From Chloroflexia bacterium (lineage in GTDB: Bacteria; Chloroflexota; Chloroflexia; QHBQ01; JADMIH01), in the NCBI GenBank assembly GCA_025927935.1, contig JAICKM010000074.1, positions 1 to 15,458 on the forward strand: a stretch of 15,458 bases of DNA. Reading direction: 5' to 3'. Shown here in pieces: positions 1-5,863 of this stretch. Under the pieces are notes generated by a model. The model made no database searches. It had not been told where the DNA came from and worked only from the letters and a program-made list of their open reading frames with translations. The first letter of the stretch is position 1. Every line of letters starts with the position of its first letter. Made by a program: the position numbers and the translations under genes.

Positions 1-723
1 GCCTGTGTGGCCGGTGCCGATGCCGAGACGAAGGCGCTCGCCCAAACCGCCCTCGGTATGCTGACCAACCCTGAAGCGCGGGCGCGCTACGACCGGGAAC
101 TGGCTCTGGCCGCCGGGCTGGACGAATGCTGCCCGCCGCCCCGCCGTTCGTCACCGGCGCAGGCACCCCCGGCGATTGCCGCAACAGCCACCACGACGGC
201 CCAACGGGTCGCTCCCGCTGTGCGGCCCCAGGCGCGTCCTGCTGCCGGCCCCCGCCGCGCCGCGCCGCCCGTCTCCACCCCGGCGTTCAATTGGCGCATC
301 GCAGTGGTAGTCACCCCCATCCTGATTGCCGCCGCCTTCGTCTTGCTGACCGGCAACCCGTTTGCCACGCCGTCCGCCGACTCTGGTCCCGACCTGAGTG
401 CGCTGCAAGCCCAGGCGGTGCCGGCCCCGGTCGGCCCCGATGGCGTGCAGACGCTGGACCTGGTTGTCAACGGCACCACCATGAGCTACAAGCCGAGCGT
501 GATCCAGGTGAAGCAGGGTCTGCCGGTCCGCTTCAACCTGAGCGTGGAAGGGCGCGATCCCGGCTGCGGGCGCTTTGTAGGGCTGCGCGGGCTGGGCGAG
601 CACGGCATTGCCACGCCCGGCGAGGTGACGACTTTGGAGTTCACGCCGCAGCAAACCGGCAAGTTCGAGATCAACTGTAGCATGAACATGATGCGGCCCG
701 GCTATCTACTCGTCACCCAGTGA
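1..723 (+). CDS. J-domain/TM/cupredoxin fusion protein, 5' end missing
   Basis: This frame is open from the first base, so the true start lies outside the window; a GTG at 7 is only an internal candidate. Window codons 13-36 read like the end of a DnaJ J-domain: an Ala-Leu helix, then TNPEARARYDREL, matching the family's SDPEKRxxYDxx. The HPD motif would be upstream and cannot be checked. A Pro/Ala-rich linker follows, then one hydrophobic helix (about codons 99-117) and a C-terminal cupredoxin-like domain. That domain has a PGCGRF motif (C189), H201 and a C-x-M-x-M-M cluster (C226, M228, M230, M231) in a FEINCSMNM strand, as in small copper-binding cupredoxin domains. Inferred topology: J-domain in the cytoplasm, cupredoxin outside. 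The stop overlaps the next start (TGATG), so the two are probably translationally coupled. Metal binding and J-domain activity are inferred. Confidence 0.8.
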   Translation, partial: ACVAGADAETKALAQTALGMLTNPEARARYDRELALAAGLDECCPPPRRSSPAQAPPAIAATATTTAQRVAPAVRPQARPAAGPRRAAPPVSTPAFNWRIAVVVTPILIAAAFVLLTGNPFATPSADSGPDLSALQAQAVPAPVGPDGVQTLDLVVNGTTMSYKPSVIQVKQGLPVRFNLSVEGRDPGCGRFVGLRGLGEHGIATPGEVTTLEFTPQQTGKFEINCSMNMMRPGYLLVTQ

Positions 724-1664
724 TGGGCGGGGCCGGGCGCCTGTTCGACACCTACCTGGCCGTCGATTGGAGCGCCCGCAGCCTGCCCAGTCCCGCCGCG
801 CCCAGCCGCGACGCCCTCTGGGTGGCCGAAGCCACGCTAGATGCGCAGGCGCCGGGGCTGCATATCGCCGCATCCTACTGGCGCACCCGGCACGCTTGCA
901 TCGCCCATGTGCGCGCCCGCCTGCTGGCCCACGTAGCGGCCGGGCGGCGGGTGTTGGTGGGGTTTGATTTCCCCTACGGCTATCCCGCCGGATATGCGGC
1001 GGCGCTCCATTTGCCCGCGTCCGCGCCGCCCTGGCGCCGCATCTGGGATGCTCTGGCCGGGCTGATTGTGGACGAGCCGGCCAACGCCAACAATCGCTTC
1101 GCGGTGGCCGCCCGCCTGAATGCGCGCTGTGGCCCGCCGGGCCCCGGTCCGCTCTGGGGCTGCCCACTTGCCGCCTGCGCGCCCACCCTCGCGCCGATCA
1201 GCCCCGGCTATCCCTATGTGGTGGGGCCGGGGCGGTTCCTGGCCCGCATTCGCCGGGCCGAGGCGCGGGCGCCCGGCACGCAGCCCGCGTGGAAGCTGCT
1301 GGGGCAGGGGAGCGTGGGCGGCCAGGCGCTTCTGGGCATTCCCTATGTGCGCGCCCTGCGTGATGACCCGGCCCTGGCGCCCGCCAGCCGGGTCTGGCCC
1401 TTCGAGACGGGGTTCACGCCCACGCCCACCGCCTCCGGTGGCCCGGCCATCGTCCACGCCGAGATCTGGCCGGGCATCGTGCCGGGAACGCTCGATCCCG
1501 CGTTCCCGATCCGCGACGAAGCCCAGGTGCGGGCCGTAGTTGCCTGGCTGGCGGCACACGATGCCGGGGGCACGCTGGGCGCCCTGTTCGCGCCGCCGCC
1601 CGGCCTGACTCCGGACGATCTCATTGTCTGCCGGGACGAAGAGGGGTGGCTGCTGGGGGCCTGA
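723..1664 (+). CDS. DUF429-like protein of unknown function
   Basis: The protein has about 313 residues. ATG at 723 shares its A with the TGA of the upstream gene; a GTG at 720 would add one residue. There is no signal peptide or membrane segment, so it is probably cytosolic. An N-terminal strand with TYLAVDWSAR and a later VLVGFDFPYGYP strand place Asp residues as in RNase H-fold proteins of the DUF429 type. Other likely conserved blocks are NANNRF, PLWGCP, GSVGGQ-LLGIP, VWPFETG and HAEIWPG, followed by an acidic helix (DEAQVRAVVAWL). I recall similar proteins carrying molybdopterin or cobalamin synthesis names in databases, but nothing in this sequence or its neighbours supports such a role. 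The function is unknown; a nuclease-like fold is an inference from the spaced acidic residues. It ends 10 nt before the convergent peptidase gene. Confidence 0.8.
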   Translation: MGGAGRLFDTYLAVDWSARSLPSPAAPSRDALWVAEATLDAQAPGLHIAASYWRTRHACIAHVRARLLAHVAAGRRVLVGFDFPYGYPAGYAAALHLPASAPPWRRIWDALAGLIVDEPANANNRFAVAARLNARCGPPGPGPLWGCPLAACAPTLAPISPGYPYVVGPGRFLARIRRAEARAPGTQPAWKLLGQGSVGGQALLGIPYVRALRDDPALAPASRVWPFETGFTPTPTASGGPAIVHAEIWPGIVPGTLDPAFPIRDEAQVRAVVAWLAAHDAGGTLGALFAPPPGLTPDDLIVCRDEEGWLLGA

Positions 1665-1674
1665 TGCGGGCCGG

Positions 1675-2370
1675 CTAGACGCCCGGCGGCGTGAGCGGCC
1701 CGCGGCTCATTTCGGCGCCCGGCGTGATCACCAGGTACATCTGCTGGAGATAGGTCCAGCGGCGCAGAAATGAACTCCAGGCGGTGTGATAAAAGCCGCC
1801 GTTGCCCACATCCATCAGGTAGATGGTATTGGCGTCGTAGCCGTAAGCCACCACCGTGTGCTCGTGGGGCACCAGCCGGAACGATTCGCCCTGGTACGTC
1901 CGCGTGTAGATCGGCTGGGGAGCCTGACCCGACGTGAACCAGACCACGACGGGGTGCCCGGCGCGTAATTCGGCTTTGAGCCGGTTCAGATCGCCATAGT
2001 AGACGGTCGCATCGTAACCGCGGCTTTCGAGTACCGGCACCAGCGGCTCCGCGTAGATGCCATAATTCGTGATCCCGCCGAAGGGCTTATTGATATTGCC
2101 CCGGAAGCCTTCATGCGGGTTCGGGCTGAGCGGCACCTCGCGGATGAAATCGCGCTGCGATACCAGCTTGCCCCAGTAGAGCGTGACGGCTGCCGCCGCC
2201 GCGTACTCGCAGCTTAAACTGTACCATTGGCGCACCGACGGGAAATCGGGGATTATCACGCGCGATTCCGCCGCGTCCGCCCGGTAGGGGACGAGGAGCG
2301 TGGCCGCGAGGACCAGCATGGCAGGGAACACCCGTTTCCAGGTAGCAGACTTTCGACCCTGGGTACTCAT
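1675..2370 (-). CDS. secreted C39-like cysteine peptidase (Peptidase_C39_2)
   Basis: The protein has 231 residues. The start at 2370 is chosen because GAGGTG lies 4 nt upstream; an in-frame ATG at 2388 would add six residues but has no such site. A Lys/Arg-rich N-terminus and a hydrophobic core (residues 15-28) end in ADAA, a good signal peptidase I site after about A34. The mature part is a papain-like fold of the C39_2 type: Q48 as oxyanion residue, C54 in SLSCEYAAAA, H171 in PHEHTVVAYGYD and D187 in IYLMDVGNGG form the expected catalytic set. A central DLNRLKAEL/GHPVVVW block is typical of the family. No ABC exporter domain or partner peptide is adjacent, so it is a stand-alone extracytoplasmic hydrolase rather than a bacteriocin processor. 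The substrate is unknown. The 5' leader contains small dyads. Confidence 0.88.
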   Translation of the reverse strand: MSTQGRKSATWKRVFPAMLVLAATLLVPYRADAAESRVIIPDFPSVRQWYSLSCEYAAAAAVTLYWGKLVSQRDFIREVPLSPNPHEGFRGNINKPFGGITNYGIYAEPLVPVLESRGYDATVYYGDLNRLKAELRAGHPVVVWFTSGQAPQPIYTRTYQGESFRLVPHEHTVVAYGYDANTIYLMDVGNGGFYHTAWSSFLRRWTYLQQMYLVITPGAEMSRGPLTPPGV

Positions 2371-2681
2371 GTAACACCTCGTATACATGCATGCCGCTGT
2401 GCAAGGGCGCCGGTAGTGGCAAGGTGCCTACCGTGCCCGCTATAACGGAGCGTATGCGGTTTCGTGAAACCCGGTAGCCGGTGTCTGCTGGGTTCACGCG
2501 CGGATACTGGGAGCTGTTTACTATGGCGCCGGTCGCCTGCGCGGACGGCCGGAGGCACTACAAGTAATCGCCTCTATTTACAGCGACTTTCGTGCCATTA
2601 GCTTTTGCCGGTCGGCGGATCGCGGCGCGGCCCACTTCTTGCTTTTACAAACGGCGAACTTGCCTAAGGAGGATCTCACGG
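2371..2681. other. divergent intergenic spacer with small dyads
   Basis: No gene is supported in these 311 bases between the peptidase (-) and the membrane protein (+). Visible structures are a bulged hairpin at 2411-2433 (CGGTA and GGCA pairing with TGCC and TACCG around AGG) and a tight inverted repeat at 2458-2471 (GGTTTC-GT-GAAACC). Both lie in the likely leader or promoter region of the minus-strand peptidase gene and could be an RNA stem and an operator respectively. I found no convincing -35/-10 pair for either gene; TTTACA followed after 16 nt by TAGCTT, around 2576-2603 (+), is only a weak candidate. Confidence 0.4.
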
Positions 2682-3032
2682 ATGCCCGCTACGCCCAAAC
2701 GCCCGCACATTTTGACCTTGCTGCCCGTGGTTTTCATGGTGGCCGGCCTGGTCTGTCTGGCTGTGGCCGGTTGGGGCAGCGTTGTGCCCACGCTCCACCC
2801 GCCGCAGGCGATAGCGGCCCCAGCCGGCGCCGCTATCGCGTCCGCCGCGGTGTCGCGGGTCGGCCTGGCGGCGCTGTTGCCCGCCCCGGCGAGTCCCGCT
2901 GATCCCCCGGCGACGCCGCTGGCTCCCGCCGGCGACAACAATCTGCCGCTGTGGGTTGGGTTGGGGGCGCTGGGGTTGCTCCTGGTTCTGGAGGGGGGCG
3001 CACTGGCGCTGGACGCCCGCCAGGCCCGCTGA
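2682..3032 (+). CDS. small two-helix membrane protein, unknown function
   Basis: The protein has 116 residues. The start is fixed by a textbook SD, AAGGAGG at 2666-2672, 9 nt before the ATG; the same frame is open further upstream, but those codons precede the SD. Residues 10-32 form a first hydrophobic helix after a basic N-terminus (PKRPH), and residues 88-110 form a second helix followed by a short Arg-containing tail. Between them is a low-complexity Ala/Pro stretch of about 55 residues, probably outside the membrane. There is no sortase motif, catalytic signature or recognisable domain. It is a monocistronic unit ending at a strong terminator. The frame is real on SD and composition evidence; the function is unknown. 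Confidence 0.7.
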   Translation: MPATPKRPHILTLLPVVFMVAGLVCLAVAGWGSVVPTLHPPQAIAAPAGAAIASAAVSRVGLAALLPAPASPADPPATPLAPAGDNNLPLWVGLGALGLLLVLEGGALALDARQAR

Positions 3033-3056
3033 CGCAGACGGGGGCGACAAGAAAGC

Positions 3057-3087
3057 AGAATGGACGGGCTGCACACCCGTCCATTTT
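3057..3087. terminator. bidirectional intrinsic terminator
   Basis: A perfect 10-bp stem (3059-3068 with 3076-3085, AATGGACGGG arm) closes a 7-nt loop. It can extend by a G-T and an A-T pair. It is followed by TTTTC on the plus strand and, on the minus strand, by a TTCTGCTTTCTTG tract. It lies 26 nt after the membrane-protein stop and 15 nt past the 3' end of the tRNA, so it plausibly terminates both convergent transcripts. Confidence 0.85.
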
Positions 3088-3102
3088 CATTGCGTTTGCC
3101 GG

Positions 3103-3174
3103 CTCCCTGACGAGGATTCGAACCTCGAACCTAGCGGTTAACAGCCGCCCGCTCTACCGTTGAGCTATCAGGGA
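3103..3174 (-). tRNA. tRNA-Asn (GUU)
   Basis: The full cloverleaf is visible on the minus strand: acceptor TCCCTGA/TCAGGGA, D arm GCTC/GAGC, anticodon stem GGCGG/CCGCT with loop CTGTTAA (anticodon GTT), 5-nt variable loop, and T arm CGAGG/CCTCG with loop TTCGAAT. The discriminator base is G, as expected for tRNA-Asn. The terminal CCA is not encoded (CCG follows), so it must be added after transcription. The gene is single, with its own promoter just upstream and a terminator just downstream. Confidence 0.97.
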
Positions 3175-3194
3175 ATAGCGTCTTATCGTTGCTT

Positions 3195-3224
3195 AGTATA
3201 CTCGAAAGGCCGCCCATTTGTCAA
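3195..3224 (-). promoter_or_regulatory. sigma-70-type promoter of tRNA-Asn
   Basis: On the minus strand a perfect -35 TTGACA (3219-3224) is followed by an 18-nt spacer and -10 TATACT (3195-3200). Transcription would begin near 3188, giving a short leader of about 14 nt before the tRNA 5' end at 3174. The match to consensus fits a highly expressed stable RNA gene. Confidence 0.85.
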
Positions 3225-3302
3225 GCACAAATCGGGCGGGTGCTGCCTGATCGGGGGCACGGAGCCGGCCATCGGGCGGCCTTTGTCCACCCGGCCCGGT
3301 CG

Positions 3303-4031
3303 TCACGGCGCCAGCAGGTGATCCAACTCGGCTTGCATTTCCGCGGCGTCCATCTGCCCAACCAGAATCGACCGAATCCGGCCATCCCGGTCGATAAACA
3401 GGTGCGTCGGCACACCGGTTACGCAATACTGGCTGGTGACCGTGCCGTCGTCCAGCAGAAAGGTCCAATCATAGCCGTTGTCTTCGGTGAAGTGGGTGAC
3501 TACTTCCGGGTCTTGGCCCACATTTACCCCCAGCACCGCGACGCCCAGGTCTTTGTAGCGCTGGTACACGCGCTCGATCATCGGCATTTCGTTGACGCAA
3601 TGATCGCAGCTTGATTGCCAGAAGTTGATCCAGACCGGCTGGGAGCCACGATAGCTGCGTAGCTGGACCTCCTGGCCGTTGAGGTCCGTCAGCGTAAAGT
3701 CGGGCGCCAGATAACCGACCCGCGGGCTGCGATCTTTGTCGCAGCGCGCACTGCCGGTAAGGCCGGCGACCTTCTGAGGGCCGCCGGCGATCTTGCCTGC
3801 CGGTTGCCAGAAGATGCCGAACCCGAGCGCCAGTAGCAGGACGAGGGTGATCGTGGCGATTCGTGGGGGAAACGGCAGATTTGCCGGATCGCTTCGCCGG
3901 ACGGATATGGGCGCCGAGGAGCTAAGGGTGGGCGGGGCCGGCGCGGCGAAGGTATAGCCGCAGGACGGGCAGGACAGATTCCAACCGGGCGGTAACGGTT
4001 GCCGGCAAGCAGGGCAGGTGCGTTCGGCCAT
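3303..4031 (-). CDS. zinc-ribbon/TM/TlpA-type thioredoxin-fold protein
   Basis: The protein has 242 residues. The start is chosen by AAAGGAG, 9 nt upstream of ATG 4031; the longer frame to 4190 runs through the promoter and is rejected. Residues 6-24 are a zinc ribbon with two CxxC pairs (C6, C9, C21, C24). A Pro/Ser linker and one membrane helix (about 58-75) follow. Residues 104-242 are a TlpA/ResA-like redoxin domain: GYLAPDFTLTDLNG, WINFWQSSCDHC with the redox CxxC (C142, C145), and the cis-Pro loop GVPTHLFID (P208). Extra cysteines occur at C97 and C203. The inferred layout puts the zinc ribbon in the cytoplasm and the thioredoxin domain outside, where such proteins reduce disulfides or serve cytochrome c and metal-centre assembly. 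The substrate is not shown by its neighbours. It appears monocistronic. Confidence 0.9.
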   Translation of the reverse strand: MAERTCPACRQPLPPGWNLSCPSCGYTFAAPAPPTLSSSAPISVRRSDPANLPFPPRIATITLVLLLALGFGIFWQPAGKIAGGPQKVAGLTGSARCDKDRSPRVGYLAPDFTLTDLNGQEVQLRSYRGSQPVWINFWQSSCDHCVNEMPMIERVYQRYKDLGVAVLGVNVGQDPEVVTHFTEDNGYDWTFLLDDGTVTSQYCVTGVPTHLFIDRDGRIRSILVGQMDAAEMQAELDHLLAP

Positions 4032-4101
4032 GACGATATGCTCCTTTGCAGGGGGTGGGAAGTAGTTGGGTGCCGTGCGACGCCGCTTTGCGAACAGCAC
4101 G

Positions 4102-4130
4102 ATCTTAGCAGGGGGGCGCTTGCGCGTCAA
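4102..4130 (-). promoter_or_regulatory. sigma-70-type promoter of the TlpA-like gene
   Basis: On the minus strand -35 TTGACG (4125-4130), a 17-nt spacer and -10 TAAGAT (4102-4107) lie about 70 nt upstream of ATG 4031. Spacing is ideal and each hexamer departs little from consensus. It supports the short start and shows this gene is not read through from the GGDEF gene alone. Confidence 0.75.
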
Positions 4131-4178
4131 GCGGGATGCGTGGTGGGGGCGGCCCTCTGGATGCCGCGCCGGGAGCTG

Positions 4179-4204
4179 TAGCGCGGGCAAATGCCGCCGC
4201 GCTA
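4179..4204 (-). terminator. terminator-like hairpin overlapping the GGDEF gene stop
   Basis: An 8-bp perfect inverted repeat, TAGCGCGG at 4179-4186 with CCGCGCTA at 4197-4204, encloses a 10-nt loop that can itself pair GGC with GCC. The TAG stop codon of the GGDEF gene forms the base of the stem. No T-tract follows on the minus strand, so it is a weak terminator or an mRNA 3'-end stabiliser. Confidence 0.4.
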
Positions 4205-5395
4205 CGCCGATTGCTCGTCGGGCGGGAGGGTGGCGATGCGATTGCGCCCGCCGCGTTTCGCCTCGTAGAGTGCACGGTCGGATTTGTCGAGCACATCCCG
4301 GACGCTCTCGGCGTCTTCCGGGTAGGATGCCACGCCCAGGCTAATGGTGATGGTGCCCAGCGGCTGGAATTCGCCTTCCGGAAAGGCATGATCCATGACA
4401 GCGCGGCGCAACTTGTCGGCCACATGGAGGGCATCGGCTTTGCAGGCGCTCTCCAGCATAATGCAGAACTCTTCGCCCCCGTAGCGGGCCAGGATGTCGC
4501 CGCCGCGGATGACGCCGCGCATCAAGTCACACACGGTGCGTAACACCTCGTCGCCGGCCAGGTGGCCGTTGCGGTCATTGTAGTGCTTGAAGTGATCGAT
4601 GTCGATCATGATCACCGAGAAGGGGTGCGGCGTGTGGGCGATGGCCTCGGCCTTGCGCGCGAGGATCTGCTGCAGGAAGCGCCGGTTATACAGGCCCGTG
4701 ACCTCATCGGTGACGGCGAGCGCTTCCAGCCGCTCGTTGGCGACAGCCAGTTCGCGCGTGCGCTCGGCGACAAGCTGTTCGAGCACGTTGTTCATGTTCT
4801 GCAAGCGGGCCGCCGCTTCCGCCAATTCCTTATTCCGCAGTTGCAGCCAGGCCGTATGCTCTTGCTCACGCTGGCGCAGCCGCGCGCTGATGTTGCGCAT
4901 CAGCTTCCAGACGAGGAACGGCGCCGTGTTGATGAGTTCCAGGAAGGCGTCTTTGGTGAAGCGCAGCGTCTGGACTTCGCCGCGCGCCCGTGCCGTCGCC
5001 GAGCGGGGTCGCGACTCGATGACCCCCATCTCGCCGACGAACTCGCTGTACCCGCGCGCCATCAACTGGCGATTTTCCGTCCCGCGCTGGGTGATCTCCA
5101 CATCCCCGGAGACAATCAAATAGACGGCGTCGCTGGGGTCACCTTCGTAAAACAAAACCTCGCCCGGCGCGAAGAGTTGCACCTCCGCGACCTGCGCCAG
5201 CCGTTCCAACTGGTTACGGCCCAGGTTGGCCTCGGCATCGTGTTCGGCTAATTCGCGCAGCAGGGCCAAAGGGGTTGCCAGGGGAACAGGCGCGGGCGTG
5301 GGGCTGGGGGGACTGGGCGGTTCTGAAATGGAGCGGGGGCGCGTGTGCCTCATCGGGCGACTCTCCAATACCTCGCGCGGGTCGGGTTGCAGCAT
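4202..5395 (-). CDS. cNMP-binding domain/GGDEF diguanylate cyclase
   Basis: The protein has 397 residues. ATG 5395 is preceded by GAGGAG at 7 nt; an internal ATG at 5353 lacks a site. A Pro-rich N-terminus (22-40) leads to a cyclic-nucleotide-binding fold (about 63-165) with FAPGEVLFYEGD and a phosphate cassette GEMG...RPRSATA (E122, R131, S132, A133) that looks competent for ligand. Residues 172-225 are a charged coiled coil. The GGDEF domain covers about 228-390: TDEVTGLYNRR, DIDHFKHYND and an intact active loop GGEEF (306-310). RGGD (297-300) sits five residues before it, the position of the inhibitory c-di-GMP site. It should make c-di-GMP from two GTP in the cytoplasm, gated by a nucleotide or other ligand through the coiled coil. 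There is no membrane segment or EAL domain. Confidence 0.93.
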   Translation of the reverse strand: MLQPDPREVLESRPMRHTRPRSISEPPSPPSPTPAPVPLATPLALLRELAEHDAEANLGRNQLERLAQVAEVQLFAPGEVLFYEGDPSDAVYLIVSGDVEITQRGTENRQLMARGYSEFVGEMGVIESRPRSATARARGEVQTLRFTKDAFLELINTAPFLVWKLMRNISARLRQREQEHTAWLQLRNKELAEAAARLQNMNNVLEQLVAERTRELAVANERLEALAVTDEVTGLYNRRFLQQILARKAEAIAHTPHPFSVIMIDIDHFKHYNDRNGHLAGDEVLRTVCDLMRGVIRGGDILARYGGEEFCIMLESACKADALHVADKLRRAVMDHAFPEGEFQPLGTITISLGVASYPEDAESVRDVLDKSDRALYEAKRGGRNRIATLPPDEQSA

Positions 5396-5527
5396 CAGGC
5401 GACTCCTCTACACCTCACATGACGTGGTACCCAGGCGGCGCGGGAAGGACCAAGTTCAGAACCGGGCGGCGCAGGAAGCTGAGCAAGCAGAACCGAGCGC
5501 GCAGCGGTGGCTACGTCTCATAGGTCT

Positions 5528-5556
5528 ATTGTAATGGGTTGCCCGGCAAACGGCAA
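5528..5556 (-). promoter_or_regulatory. probable promoter of the GGDEF gene
   Basis: On the minus strand -35 TTGCCG (5551-5556), a 17-nt spacer and -10 TACAAT (5528-5533). The predicted start of transcription near 5521 gives a leader of about 125 nt before ATG 5395. The spacer contains TTGCCGGGCAA, a near-palindrome that might matter for regulation. Confidence 0.6.
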
Positions 5557-5747
5557 GGGGGGTTGTCCCGTGTCCCAAAGCGCCGGCGTTCCGGTTATAC
5601 ATCACTACCCGTCACGGCTCCGGCGCCGCGCTGTTGTACTCTTGGACAGGATCGCTCCGAGTGTCAGGAGAGAATCGACTTCGGCAGCCGCCTTGGCCCG
5701 CCGAGAATCGGGTGTGTTGAGCGCCGTGTAGATGCTGTGCGTCATCG

Positions 5748-5777
5748 TTGCACGGGTATCCTGCCACGTTCTATATT
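5748..5777 (+). promoter_or_regulatory. probable promoter of the ABC exporter operon
   Basis: -35 TTGCAC (5748-5753), an 18-nt spacer and -10 TATATT (5772-5777). Transcription would begin near 5784, about 80 nt before ATG 5864. It lies in an AT-richer patch of an otherwise GC-rich region. Confidence 0.6.
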
Positions 5778-5863
5778 GTGTATGGCCCCGCCGGGGTTAC
5801 GTCTGCCCATCCCCCCGGTCTCCTGGGCACTGCTTCAGCAGCAAATCACGGGAGTATTAGCGT

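Larger units (their letters stand above)
5396..5863. other. 468-bp divergent promoter region
   Basis: No gene is supported here. Two back-to-back promoters are visible (5528-5556 on the minus strand, 5748-5777 on the plus strand). The exporter leader (about 5784-5863) carries short GC hairpins: CCCC/GGGG around GCC near 5790, GCCCA/TGGGC near 5808-5831, and CTGC-TTCA-GCAG near 5830-5841. Open frames crossing 5507-6132 run into the exporter gene in another frame and lack an SD; I regard them as shadows. Confidence 0.45.

Noticed and set aside
1675..2370. C39 peptidase as a bacteriocin-processing exporter part
   Set aside because: It carries a signal peptide, has no ABC domain attached, and no double-glycine leader peptide gene is seen nearby.
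2592..2681. A longer N-terminus for the small membrane protein
   Set aside because: The SD at 2666-2672 lies within this extension and points to ATG 2682; the extra residues are Arg/Cys-rich and unlike a coding start.
3103..3174. tRNA-Asn as an integration site for a mobile element
   Set aside because: No integrase, no duplicated tRNA 3' end within the window, and the gene has intact promoter and terminator.
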